NCBI RefSeq assembly: GCF_052857255.1
Contig: NC_135497.1
Span: 194,776,006-194,840,005 of the forward strand
Reading direction: 5' to 3'
Length of the DNA stretch: 64,000 nucleotides
Source: Amblyomma americanum
Lineage: Eukaryota; Arthropoda; Arachnida; Ixodida; Ixodidae
The notes under the pieces are model-generated. The model saw only the letters and a list, made by a program, of their open reading frames with translations, searched no databases and was not told where the DNA came from. Of the stretch, positions 46,655-56,579 are shown piece by piece (the first letter of the stretch is position 1; each line of letters starts with the position of its first letter). The position numbers and the translations under genes are program-made.

Positions 46655-46812
46655 AGCAATCTGGCGTGCTCGATTCGGGAGGTGCAGGGTTCGATCCTCA
46701 GTGCCGCCGGGTACCCACCGATTTTCTAATGGGTACAAGGTTTCCTCCGGCCTGGTGCTTGGCTCTTCTGGGGTGAGATGCTTGGAAAAAAGGGTCTTTC
46801 ACACACGATAGT
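46655..46812 (+). repeat. tRNA-derived SINE (unit 2)
   Basis: Duplicate of 27698-27855; B box GGTTCGATCC at 46688-46697. Confidence 0.7.
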
Positions 46813-49800
46813 GGCATATCGTACACCTTGGTGGTCCGTCTTGGTGGTCCGTGTCACATGGGCCGGGTAGTGGTTCGTAACTGTTGACACGCCGGCACAA
46901 AGCACTGAGCAATTCATCGGAGGGCGGAGCTTCCTGATCCGCTGTAACAATGCGGCTGAGTGGCCGCGGCCATGGTAGCTGCTTGACGTCTGAAAGAACC
47001 TAACAGCCAAATCTCTTAACCAACATACACAGGAGCGTTAAACGCAGGAGGGCGCGCATATCTAAAAGTCGCCGACTAGGAATCACCAACTTTCGCGCGC
47101 GATAATGAGTGCTGTGCTGCGTTTGGCTCAGGTATATAATAATAGCAACCTGGGTCGCGCAAGCCCCACCAGTGGCAGCACCTTCTATCGCAGGGCATTG
47201 GCGCATCGCATGACCGCTTCACCGCAGGCCCCCAGTTACCTATAAATGTAAAATAGAGAATGACTAATTCTGCATATACGGTCTTGAAACCATTACACTA
47301 TCGCGTCATGCCTTTAAAGCTTAGCTTTTGCCTGTTTTGCCGCCGTTTTTCCTCTTTAAGAAGCAGGATGTGAAACGAGCTGTTGCAGACAGTTTGGCCT
47401 CAGCTTGAGCAGCCCCATCTTGTCTTTTGGCGTCACCATACTTGGGTACAGCCCCAGCACTGCTTTTTTCCGCCACGTGAAATTTCCCATTCGAATCGCA
47501 GTGGCTGCCATGATAATTTTTATAGTATTTCTATTTCTGTCTCTGTTGAATTAATATCACCCGCTATCTCCAACATCCTCGTCTATACCTCCCATTTCAT
47601 GGCCAATCCCCCAGCGTGGGTCGGCGTCATTTGTTGTTTGGATCATCGTCAACGTCATCGCCTGCCACCCTCACATTCATGCCATTCTTCCTTTTGCCTA
47701 AAACGCAGTCAAGCAAAAAAGGAACTGCGTCGCTGTAATCTTTTACATTTATCCAGCTGTGGCTTGTCTTCAGTGGAATGCGGATTTGAATATCAAAATT
47801 TCAAGATCATGCAACGCTGCGCCTTTGGAAAATAGGCGCTATGATTCTAATTATATGCGCAACTCTTTAATAAAAATTGATGCAATCCTGCATGTCGCGG
47901 CCCCGTTTGTCCGAGAGCCCTTGGCAGGCATGCCTCGCCAGTGACTCTGGCAGCGCCGACAAAGAAGTTTGCAGAGATCGAGCGCACGCGCACCGCCGAT
48001 CCACGGAGCGCTGACACCGCACTGGAAGCCAGACCGGCGGAGGTGGGGGCGACACCACCTCCGCCGCTGGCGTTCGGTGCGGCGCCACGGTGCGCCTCGG
48101 CTGGCCGCCATCGCCAGAGAGAGCAGCGTGGAGTCCGCGGCGCGGGTGCAGGTGAACGTCAACGGCTACCTGAGCCGGCAGTGGATCATCGCGGGGCTCG
48201 GCTGTTCACCTACGCTTGCGTGAGCCCGTCCACGCCCGATCGTGCGCCAGCAGCAGCACCCTGATGGAGAACGCCGAGGGAAAGGCAGCTGCATCGCGTC
48301 CTGGGGGCAAAGACAGCGCTCACACTCGAAGCATCGACGGCGCCTTCCCCCCTGCGCTGGCCAACGCCCACTCGACTACTATGGAGGCCCTGCTGTCACT
48401 GCCCCCGGTCGCGGAGTGGACTCATTGGTGAGCCATGAATTAATACTGGAGCGCGTAACAGATGCGTCGTTTTCGTCACCTTCGCCTCCACTGACCCGTT
48501 CTCCGCGTTGTCCAGAGAATAACTGCCAGACCAGGAGAGAACAACTACACCCGCGCAGCAGCTGGACGCTGGTCAGGGAAGCGGCCGGCAGCGATGGACC
48601 AGCCGCTGTGGCCGCACTTTCTGCCAGGTGTGCTGGGATGTTCCAGCGAAAATGTGAGAGGTAAAACGCTTCACAGCACGGCTCCTACGAAGCTGCATGC
48701 ACGGCGACATGACTTTGCAACAACGACGAAGCGATGCGCCTTGACTTCTGGATCCAGTTCAACATGCTTTCAGAGCACCTGTGTGTTGAACTGCACTTTG
48801 TGCGGTTCGCATGGACCAAAAACTTTTTTCTCCCTCCTCGGACATTGCTGGGGAAGCATGCTGAGGTGGGATTATGTGAAACAATGATCAGGCAGAGTCA
48901 TATGCACTGTTGTGATAAGCGCGACCTTTTTGCTCAAGACAGCTGGAGGTTGGTGTCAGCAAAGACAATGCCGTGACCGTGAGAATGCAGCCTGTAAGCA
49001 AGGCGAAGGGTACAGAGTGTCTCGCCGCACGTTTATTGATCTTTCTCTTGCTTGCCTTTTCCTTCCAGGTGCATTTGTGGTTTCGTTCGTGGTTTTCGGT
49101 GACAGCTGCACCACTTCCACGCTCGGTCGCATGAGCTTTTCGTCGCACTTAATGATTTTTGTGGACTTTCACTTGCATCACTTCTATAATACTTTGTGGA
49201 CATTTTTTTTTTCACTGCACTTCTCTAGTCACGCCTGAGGCATGCAGGCGTAGCTATACAAGCTCTTCCCACATTTTTTTGTCACTGCTTATTGGGGCTG
49301 CACGGTGCAGCCACTAGTGTTGTAACAAGCGGACTTTGTGTTTTGGTATTTCTTCCGTGTTTTCTATGATGTATTTTCCTATTTCTGCCAATAAAAGAAG
49401 TAGAAACTATGTTGTCTTCCAAGCAGCTTCAGCCCATCAGCCAGTCACCCTCGCATGCACGTAACATTGGTGAGGTGCCAAACGCGTGTTAGAACAAGCT
49501 TCAGCATTAAGAGAGGATCTCAGTCACGGTACAACATCATTTCATTGTTGCTGTCTAAATAAAAAAGTTCACCCAGTCTTGTGTATTTTTTTGCTTCTCA
49601 TACTCATTGATTTGTGCTACAAATTTGCAACTGGACGGAACTGTCCTCAGTGTCACTTTAAGAGCAGTTTCTCACCGCGAGTGAAGTAGCGAAGACAGTC
49701 CCAAAACAATGTCTTTCCCACTATAGATGTGAAAATTAAAAAGAAAAATAGTTCAGGCATTGTTTTTATTCTTTCTGTTCTTTGGTTCGCAGTGCAAATT

Positions 49801-50270
49801 TACCTGCTAATATTCTATGCTCCAGGCTCGCATCTGATCTGTCGTCTTCATCACTATCAGCCGCTGAGTTAGGTTGCTGCGCTAGCCGCGGCCGTCTTGG
49901 CGCAGCAAAGTTCCTGACCTCATCTCTGCAGCGGACTTTCGCCTGCCCCTGCTACTTCCTCCTCTCCTTGAAATCCCCTCTCTTAACCTAACGGGCCGCC
50001 GTTAGTCTCTTCTTATTACATCAGCCGTCCAAGTAGATCTGTGTGACAGTGCGCTGCGCGTCTCCGCAGTGCCGCTATCTCTGGCGGCATCTTCCCATAG
50101 CGGGACCCCGGAGGCGCTTGAGCAAGATGCTGTATGGCGCCAGGAATCCTCGGCTGTCGGGAGCCAATGCTAATTAGGGGACCGGAGGCCGACAGCCTGG
50201 CCTTCAGCTTTATTCGCACGCCGTCAAGCATTCAACTGGTGAAGCACATCCTGCAAGAGGGACAGGGGAG
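46813..50270. other. X segment, unit 2
   Basis: Matches 27856-31330 with scattered substitutions and a deletion of about 35 bp near 46828. The GC-rich open frames recur (48242-48664 equals 29308-29730). It ends at GGAG, the target site of element C. Confidence 0.6.
49124..49466 (+). repeat. LTR-like 3' end fragment (X, unit 2)
   Basis: Duplicate of 30188-30531; AATAAA at 49390-49395. Confidence 0.4.
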
Positions 50271-50811
50271 TGTTGTGGATCGGGTAGCATGCCGTCGCTC
50301 AGCAGGTGTTGTCGGGCAGAACAGGAACGAAGCGGTCCGGAGACGGATTTAAGGTGACCAAAAGGGAGAACTTTATGTACAGTATTTACATTGTCATGGT
50401 AGCGTAACAACTTGGTCGGAGACCGACCGGCGGAGCGGCCACTCTACTCGAGAGTCAGAACACACACCACTCCACTCCCTTCTGCTCGGAGTTTCTCTGT
50501 CGGCGAGCCGGGTATTCTCCTCGCAGCCGGGACACCCAGGTCCTCCTCTCCACGTCCGCTGCTCGGTCACAGCCTGTGCCAGCGCGCCCAGCTAGCAGCC
50601 ATTCTGGGAAGGCGGGTTTGGCCCGGAAGCGTCCCCAAAGTCATCCCGCACTCCAGGCCCGCGGGAAGGCCGAACGAGGCAATCAGGACAACAAAGGGAG
50701 GGTCCTGCATATGGACGTCCGCGAGCGACGGCGCCTCCCAGTCTCCGCCTGTGGGTCCGTCACGGCCACATCTGCCGTTGATTAGGTCGTCCCAGCCCAA
50801 GGATCACAACA
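50271..50811 (-). repeat. 3' LTR of element C
   Basis: On the minus strand it begins TGTTGTGATCC and ends GATCCACAACA. It differs from the 5' LTR at two positions (50274, and the A in CAGTATTTAC). Confidence 0.95.
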
Positions 50812-51427
50812 GCTCGTCCGCCGCCAGGAAGAGGCCTCGAAAGGGGCTACATCTGCTCGGTGTCCTCTGAAGAGACCGGATCAGCTGGACAGGTCCCTTG
50901 TTCTCCGGGTGGTCCTGATGGGGAATGACTGCAGGCCCAGACTCTCTGGTAGGGCATTAGTGATCAAGCCTGCACAATGCCCCAATCCAGCAAGGCAAGA
51001 GCACCACCGACCACCCCGAGCCGTGCCAGGCAATCCAGGAACAACGCCTTAAGCTGTTCTGCATGAATACGCCCCGTTTTCCCCACTCCCAGGGCGTCAG
51101 GTAGGGTGAGCTGCGTGCATATTAGACATATGTGGGCGATTTCAGAGCCCAGCACCTTACAATTTTGAATGAGATTTCGCGGCATTGTGAAAAGAAACCG
51201 AAGCTGCCGCTGCAATCAAGAGACAAACAGCCGATGGATGGGTTACGAGAGCCTAAAGTTGGACACACGGGAGGAGTTCAACATCACATTTATCATTCTC
51301 ACCTATAAGCTACAACTGAACACAATATCAAATGCGGAAGGGCACTCATAAAAACGAAGGTAAAAGCAAAAAAAACTTTCATTACGCCAGGTACGCTTAG
51401 ACGAGCGCCTGGAATAGCCAATTTCGC
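50812..51427 (-). other. Element C region between pol and 3' LTR
   Basis: About 0.6 kb. It contains a sense-strand open frame 50964-51188 (about 74 codons from an ATG, MPRNLIQNCKVLGSEIAHIC at the start) with no recognised relative. The place of the polypurine tract is only weakly purine-rich (GGCGGCGGACGAGC on the minus strand). Confidence 0.5.
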
Positions 51428-54400
51428 TTAGCGAACAAAGCCTCTGCTGAGGCCATCGGCATTACCATTTTCTTTACCCTTCCGGTAGCGAACTTCAAAA
51501 TTATGGTCCTGTAGGGCGAGACTCCAGCGGAGCAAGCGTCCGTTTTTCGGAGACATGTTCTGAAGCCAGGTCAACGGACAGTGATCAGTCTCGATGACGA
51601 ATCGCGAACCGGCCAGGTAACACCGAAGTTTGTGGGTGGCCCACACTAAACAAGTGCACTCCTTCTCCGTGGCACTGTACGCCTCTTCACGGGTCGTCAG
51701 TTTTCGGCTTACGAATAACACAGGGTGTTCCTCTCCGTTCTCGTCGCGCTGGCTCAGGACCGCCCCCATCCCCCTCTCACTCGCGTCGCATTGAACAATG
51801 AAGGTGCGGTCGTAGGAAGGAGCCTTTAGTACAGGCCGGCTGGTAAGCGCTTTCTTCAACGCGAGAAAAGCCTGCTCTTTGCTGGTATTCCAGTTCACCT
51901 TAATCGGCTCCTCCTTCCTTAAGCTATCTGTGAGCGGACTCGCCATTTCCGAGTAGCCTGGAATATAATGCTGATAATAGCCAGCCAACCCTAGAAAGGC
52001 GCGTATGTCAGTCTTTGTAGACGGCCTAGGATAATCGCGTATGGCTGCGACCTTAGCGTCCAGCGGCCGGCGGTAGCCCCGTCCGATAACGTGACCAAGG
52101 TACTCGACCTCAGCTTTACCAAGCTTGCACTTCTCAGCCCGGACAGCCAATCCCGCGTCTCGCAGTCGGGTCGAAACCTCGCGCAAGTGGCGCAGGTGAG
52201 CCTCCCAGTTGTCAGAGAAGACGGCAATGTCGTCCAGGTAAGGAAGCGCGTATGCTTCTGTACCTGTCAGCACCCGATCCATCAGCCGAGAAAAGCAAAA
52301 CGGCGCGTTTTTGAGCCCGAAGCTCATCACGAGTGGTCGGAAAGTGCCGAGTGGAGAGATAAAGGCCGCGTACTGACTGGCTCTATCCGTCAGGGGAACC
52401 TGCCAGTAGCCGCGGGTTAGATCAAGAGTTGAGACGTACTGTGCCTTGCTGACCGTTTCTACCCGCTCCTCCAAATTAGGGATAGGATAAAGTTGGTCTC
52501 GTGTGATGGCATTTAGCTTTCGGTAGTCGATGCAGGGCCGTGGTTCCTTCCCGGGTGTTTCTACCAGTATGATAGGTGACGTGTATTCGCTCTTCGTTGG
52601 CACAATAACGCCGAGGTCAAGCATGCGGTGAATCTCAGCATTAAGGATCTCCCTTTGCCTCGGAGAGACGCGATACGGTCTGGAGCGAATAGGCTCGTCG
52701 GTGGTCACCTGAATATCATGCTCCACTAAGAGTGTCTTTCCCGGCCTGTCAGCGAAAGTGTCCTCGAAATCTGAAAGTAGCTGCTGGAGGTCCTCTTTCT
52801 GTTGTTCGGTAAGCTCTGCATCACCCCGTATCCTCTCGAGAACTCCAGTAAAAGAGGGGATGTCACCGCCTGGAAATACAAAATCTGTTTGCACCTCTTC
52901 AGGTGCATTCAGCGCCAGCTGGACGATTGCTTCGCGTTGTCGATAGGGCTTCATAAGGTTACAGTGGTAGATCTTTACCTCGTTCCGCCTACCCGGGATC
53001 TTTACCGCGTAGTTCGTTTCTGACAGTTTTTCCACAACCTGCGCGGGGCCCTTCCACTGCACGTCCAGCTTGTTTGCCTTCGACGCGGCCAGCAGCATTA
53101 CCCTGTCTCCCGCCGAAAACGATCGCTGTCGTGCGTTTCGGTCGTAGTAGAGTTTAGCTTTCTGCTGGGCCGACTTCATGTTGGCCTCAGCGAGCTCTCT
53201 GCATGACTGAAGCCGTTCCAGAAGCTGAAGTACATATTCAAGGACGGTGGGATCCTCACCTTTGCCCTCCCAAGATTCGCGAAGCATGCGAAGGGGCGAC
53301 CTGAGCGACCGGCCGTATACCAGTTCTGCTGGACTAAAACCGGTGGCTTCATGTGGCACTGACCGAAGCGCGAACATGGTAGCTGGCAAGCATGCCTCCC
53401 AGTCTCGGCGGTGCTCGTAGCACAAGGCCCTGAGGACTCTTTTTAGTACGGAGTGCCACGCCTCGACACTATTGCTCTGAGGGTGTCTGATAGAGCTGTG
53501 GATAAGGCGAATGCCGCATTTCTCTAGAAACGTGACCGTAAGTGCGCTCGTAAAAACGCTGCCTTGGTCACTCTGTAACTCGGCGGGGAAACCTATTCTA
53601 GAAAAGACCTTTAACAGCCCGTCGACAATTCCCACGGAGTTCAGCTCTTTCAGGGGAATTGCCTCCGGGAACTTCGTCGCTGGGCAGATGAGTGTTAAAA
53701 TGTAGCGATAGCCTGATGCGGTCACAGGTAGTGGACCTACAACGTCCACCACAAGGCGCCGGAACGGTTCGCTAATTAGTGGCACAAGTTTCAAGGGCGC
53801 CTTGCATTTATCGTGGGATTTTCCTACCCTCTGACATGCGTCGCAGGTCTGGACAAATCTTTCAACATCTTTGAAGCCCCCTGGCCAATAAAATTCTCTT
53901 AAAAGCCGGGCCTTTGTTTTTTTGATGCCGAGATGGCCGGACCAGCCGCTTCCGTGACACAGCTTTAGAAGGCCTGCCCGATATTTTTGGGGCACCACTA
54001 GCTGGTCGTAGTGCACACCTTTTTTGTCTTTGTACTGCCGATAAAGTACTCCTGCGCGCTGCGTCAGAGCGACGTTTTTCTTTCCCAGTCCCTCACCGAC
54101 ATGATCATGCAAATCTCGGAGAGTTGCATCGCTGTCCTGTTCAGCTGCGATGGTCTGTCGGTCTACCTTAATCAACTCGGGAAAGCCGTCCAACTGGGGA
54201 GGCAGAACCGAAATTTCCAACTCCTCAATGGCCTCGCCACACGGCGCTGAAGACGTCTCATTTCCGAAAGGAGCGGTCTCTGCGCCATCCTGCACAGTAT
54301 TTTCGCCCGTTGCATGCCTCTCTGCTTCCCCGGAACGACTCAACTGAGCCGCGATTTCGCGGGCTTTAGAACGCGTAAGCGCGTGCACGGAGCGATCCCC

Positions 54401-55159
54401 ATAGCTCAACCCCCTCGTCTCCAACTGCTCCTCCGAGCGGTTTGAAAAGAGGTAGGGGCACTGCTCTGGCAAGGTCGCCGACACCGCCGCTTCAGTGTGC
54501 AATATCCCAAACGGGCCCTCAATGGTGACGCGCGCGACAGGCAGACAGACACTGTCCTCTTGGGCCACCTGCCTGATCCACGCGCACTCGCCCGTGAACT
54601 CCTTCGGCGAAACGAGCGCGGGGTGCACCACGTCCATAGTAGCGGCGGAGTCGCGTAGAACGCGGCACTCTCTCCCATTCACTGTCATTTTGCGCATATA
54701 CGGTGTTAGTAGGCGCATGTTTTCCTCGTCGAGGGTGGTGAGCGAAAAAACAACTTTTGCCTTTCGGCAGCCGCTCGCCAGATGTCCAGGCTCGTTACAG
54801 CGGAAACAGACTGGCGGTTTCCTCACCTCGAAGGCTTTCGTCCGCTCTTTTTGCTTCTTTTCTTTGTCCGCGTAGTCTCCCTCGACGGACCCTTTTCCGT
54901 GCTCCCCCTCATGTGTCCCTTTATCTCCCTTCGTGGGGGTCGCTCGGTCCTCTCTCCGCCATGGACGATTCACGGAATTCCTGTATGGCTTTGTGACTGC
55001 CCGCACGTTATCCTTCCCTCCGTCGCGCCTGGCCTGAAATTCTTCTGCAAGCTCCGCGGCGCGCTCCAAGCTTTTCTTTTCGGGCCTATCTAGAACCCAG
55101 AGCCGCGTTTCCTCATTCAAACAGTTGTAGAACTGTTCTAGGCAAATATGTTCTACCAC
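51428..55159 (-). CDS. Element C gag C-terminus and pol (protease-integrase-RT-RNase H)
   Basis: An open frame of 1,243 codons; it has no ATG at its upstream limit and is the continuation of gag. Domains by residue: CCHC knuckle C118-C121-H126-C131; retropepsin-like block with D170-S171-A172; integrase zinc finger H402, H409, C439, C442; integrase catalytic D472, D531, E566 (34 residues between the last two); GPY/F-type tail about 700-721; RT from about 820 with YLDD 974-977; RNase H with D1125, E1167, D1192 and D1235. All catalytic residues are present. Integrase lies wholly upstream of RT, opposite to ordinary Ty3/gypsy pol. A polyprotein cleaved by its own protease is expected. Confidence 0.93.
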   Translation of the reverse strand: MVEHICLEQFYNCLNEETRLWVLDRPEKKSLERAAELAEEFQARRDGGKDNVRAVTKPYRNSVNRPWRREDRATPTKGDKGTHEGEHGKGSVEGDYADKEKKQKERTKAFEVRKPPVCFRCNEPGHLASGCRKAKVVFSLTTLDEENMRLLTPYMRKMTVNGRECRVLRDSAATMDVVHPALVSPKEFTGECAWIRQVAQEDSVCLPVARVTIEGPFGILHTEAAVSATLPEQCPYLFSNRSEEQLETRGLSYGDRSVHALTRSKAREIAAQLSRSGEAERHATGENTVQDGAETAPFGNETSSAPCGEAIEELEISVLPPQLDGFPELIKVDRQTIAAEQDSDATLRDLHDHVGEGLGKKNVALTQRAGVLYRQYKDKKGVHYDQLVVPQKYRAGLLKLCHGSGWSGHLGIKKTKARLLREFYWPGGFKDVERFVQTCDACQRVGKSHDKCKAPLKLVPLISEPFRRLVVDVVGPLPVTASGYRYILTLICPATKFPEAIPLKELNSVGIVDGLLKVFSRIGFPAELQSDQGSVFTSALTVTFLEKCGIRLIHSSIRHPQSNSVEAWHSVLKRVLRALCYEHRRDWEACLPATMFALRSVPHEATGFSPAELVYGRSLRSPLRMLRESWEGKGEDPTVLEYVLQLLERLQSCRELAEANMKSAQQKAKLYYDRNARQRSFSAGDRVMLLAASKANKLDVQWKGPAQVVEKLSETNYAVKIPGRRNEVKIYHCNLMKPYRQREAIVQLALNAPEEVQTDFVFPGGDIPSFTGVLERIRGDAELTEQQKEDLQQLLSDFEDTFADRPGKTLLVEHDIQVTTDEPIRSRPYRVSPRQREILNAEIHRMLDLGVIVPTKSEYTSPIILVETPGKEPRPCIDYRKLNAITRDQLYPIPNLEERVETVSKAQYVSTLDLTRGYWQVPLTDRASQYAAFISPLGTFRPLVMSFGLKNAPFCFSRLMDRVLTGTEAYALPYLDDIAVFSDNWEAHLRHLREVSTRLRDAGLAVRAEKCKLGKAEVEYLGHVIGRGYRRPLDAKVAAIRDYPRPSTKTDIRAFLGLAGYYQHYIPGYSEMASPLTDSLRKEEPIKVNWNTSKEQAFLALKKALTSRPVLKAPSYDRTFIVQCDASERGMGAVLSQRDENGEEHPVLFVSRKLTTREEAYSATEKECTCLVWATHKLRCYLAGSRFVIETDHCPLTWLQNMSPKNGRLLRWSLALQDHNFEVRYRKGKENGNADGLSRGFVR

Positions 55160-55172
55160 TTTGTCGCGGTCC

Positions 55173-55829
55173 TCAAACTTCTGCGGCCCTGAGCCATTCG
55201 ATTAAGTTTGCCTTTAAATTGTACGCAAAATCTGGGTAGGACTCTGTGGGCTGTTTCGCGGAGTTTCTGAACCGCCGACGGAAAGCGTCGGCCGACAATC
55301 GGTACTTCTTAAGCAATGTCGCCTTCACTTTGTCATAGCCGTCCGCTTCCTCTTTAGTAAGCCGAGCAAGCACGTCGGCAGCCTCACAAGGAAGAACCGT
55401 CAAGAGGTGTTGAGGCCAGGTGATGCGAAGGATTGCATTTTTTTCGCATGTGCGCTCGAAGTTTACAAGGAATAACCCTATGTCCTCGCCCATTTTGAAA
55501 GGAGACAAAAGATCTTTCATTTTTGCCGTCTTAGATGACAGGTTATTCCCAACATTGGGCGTAGCCGCTTTTGCCTTTTCCGCCTCAGCTTCAGCTAGCC
55601 TCACTTCCAGTCGCTTGCTCTCTAGCTCAAGCTCATATTGCCTTTTTCTTTCCTCCTCCTCAGCTTTATTCTTTATGTCCTCCCAACACTCTACGATCTC
55701 CTCATCCTCGAAGCCGCCTTCTTGAATCGCGTCGACAACTTGCCGTTTTGTCATGGATTTACCACAATCAATCCCCAATTCACCACATATCAAGACCATC
55801 TCCGTCTTCCGCAGCTTTCTCCAGTCCAT
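55173..55829 (-). CDS. Element C gag, N-terminal and capsid part
   Basis: 218 codons from ATG 55829 (MDWRKLRKTEMVLICGELGI). It has a short N-terminal domain, a charged coiled coil at about residues 48-90, then the capsid block LLSPFKMGEDIGLFLVNFER and KATLLKKYRLSADAFRRRFR. The frame ends at a TGA next to AAGTTTGAG. The following frame, offset by one base, continues the same capsid domain. In B the equivalent stretch (AEVHGSHDKV) is uninterrupted, so the break in C is more likely a mutation than a programmed shift. The leader from the primer site to the ATG is about 190 nt. Confidence 0.9.
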   Translation of the reverse strand: MDWRKLRKTEMVLICGELGIDCGKSMTKRQVVDAIQEGGFEDEEIVECWEDIKNKAEEEERKRQYELELESKRLEVRLAEAEAEKAKAATPNVGNNLSSKTAKMKDLLSPFKMGEDIGLFLVNFERTCEKNAILRITWPQHLLTVLPCEAADVLARLTKEEADGYDKVKATLLKKYRLSADAFRRRFRNSAKQPTESYPDFAYNLKANLIEWLRAAEV

Positions 55830-56017
55830 GACTGCCCTTTTTTTGTGATCGCTAGTCTCTCAATAGAGTTGGTGCAAAGCAAGGTTCAAATTCAAACAGG
55901 CTTCTGCAACCAAATTTTGCCTACCAAGAAGAACAGCACTTATTGTTAAGCCTGGCAGGACTCCAAGGAAAGAAGGCGATGCACTCACCAAACAGGAGCT
56001 AGGACATCACGCAGGCC

Positions 56018-56036
56018 ATCCCGCCGCTGCCAACCA
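56018..56036 (-). other. Primer binding site of element C
   Basis: On the minus strand TGGTTGGCAGCGGCGGGAT, 2 nt after the 5' LTR; same tRNA-Leu-type site as B with two differences. GGTAGCATG at 56051-56059 resembles the tRNA-Leu 5' end. Confidence 0.7.
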
Positions 56037-56038
56037 GT

Positions 56039-56579
56039 TGTCGTGGATCGGGTAGCATGCCGTCGCTCAGCAGGTGTTGTCGGGCAGAACAGGAACGAAG
56101 CGGTCCGGAGACGGATTTAAGGTGACCAAAAGGGAGAACTTTATGTACAGTGTTTACATTGTCATGGTAGCGTAACAACTTGGTCGGAGACCGACCGGCG
56201 GAGCGGCCACTCTACTCGAGAGTCAGAACACACACCACTCCACTCCCTTCTGCTCGGAGTTTCTCTGTCGGCGAGCCGGGTATTCTCCTCGCAGCCGGGA
56301 CACCCAGGTCCTCCTCTCCACGTCCGCTGCTCGGTCACAGCCTGTGCCAGCGCGCCCAGCTAGCAGCCATTCTGGGAAGGCGGGTTTGGCCCGGAAGCGT
56401 CCCCAAAGTCATCCCGCACTCCAGGCCCGCGGGAAGGCCGAACGAGGCAATCAGGACAACAAAGGGAGGGTCCTGCATATGGACGTCCGCGAGCGACGGC
56501 GCCTCCCAGTCTCCGCCTGTGGGTCCGTCACGGCCACATCTGCCGTTGATTAGGTCGTCCCAGCCCAAGGATCACAACA
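56039..56579 (-). repeat. 5' LTR of element C
   Basis: 541 bp, almost identical to 50271-50811; the promoter-bearing copy. Confidence 0.95.

Larger units (their letters stand above)
50271..56579 (-). mobile_element. Element C: near-intact Ty3-type element with integrase before RT
   Basis: 6,309 bp with identical-length LTRs (541 bp each, two differences seen). A 4-bp target duplication GGAG lies at 50267-50270 and 56580-56583, and an uninterrupted empty site exists at 31330 in unit 1. Minus-strand order: 5' LTR, primer site, gag, zinc knuckle, protease, integrase, RT, RNase H, 0.6-kb tail, 3' LTR. Only one frame break (within gag) was found. No env-like ORF. It is a relative of B by gag, protease, integrase tail, RT, LTR start (TGTTGTG) and primer type. 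Confidence 0.95.

Noticed and set aside
50412..50870. 152-codon frame (repeated at 56180)
   Set aside because: Lies inside the C LTRs; the repetition is that of the LTR.
50812..51427. Envelope gene in element C, which would make it retrovirus-like
   Set aside because: No signal peptide, transmembrane segment or fusion-like stretch was seen between pol and the 3' LTR.
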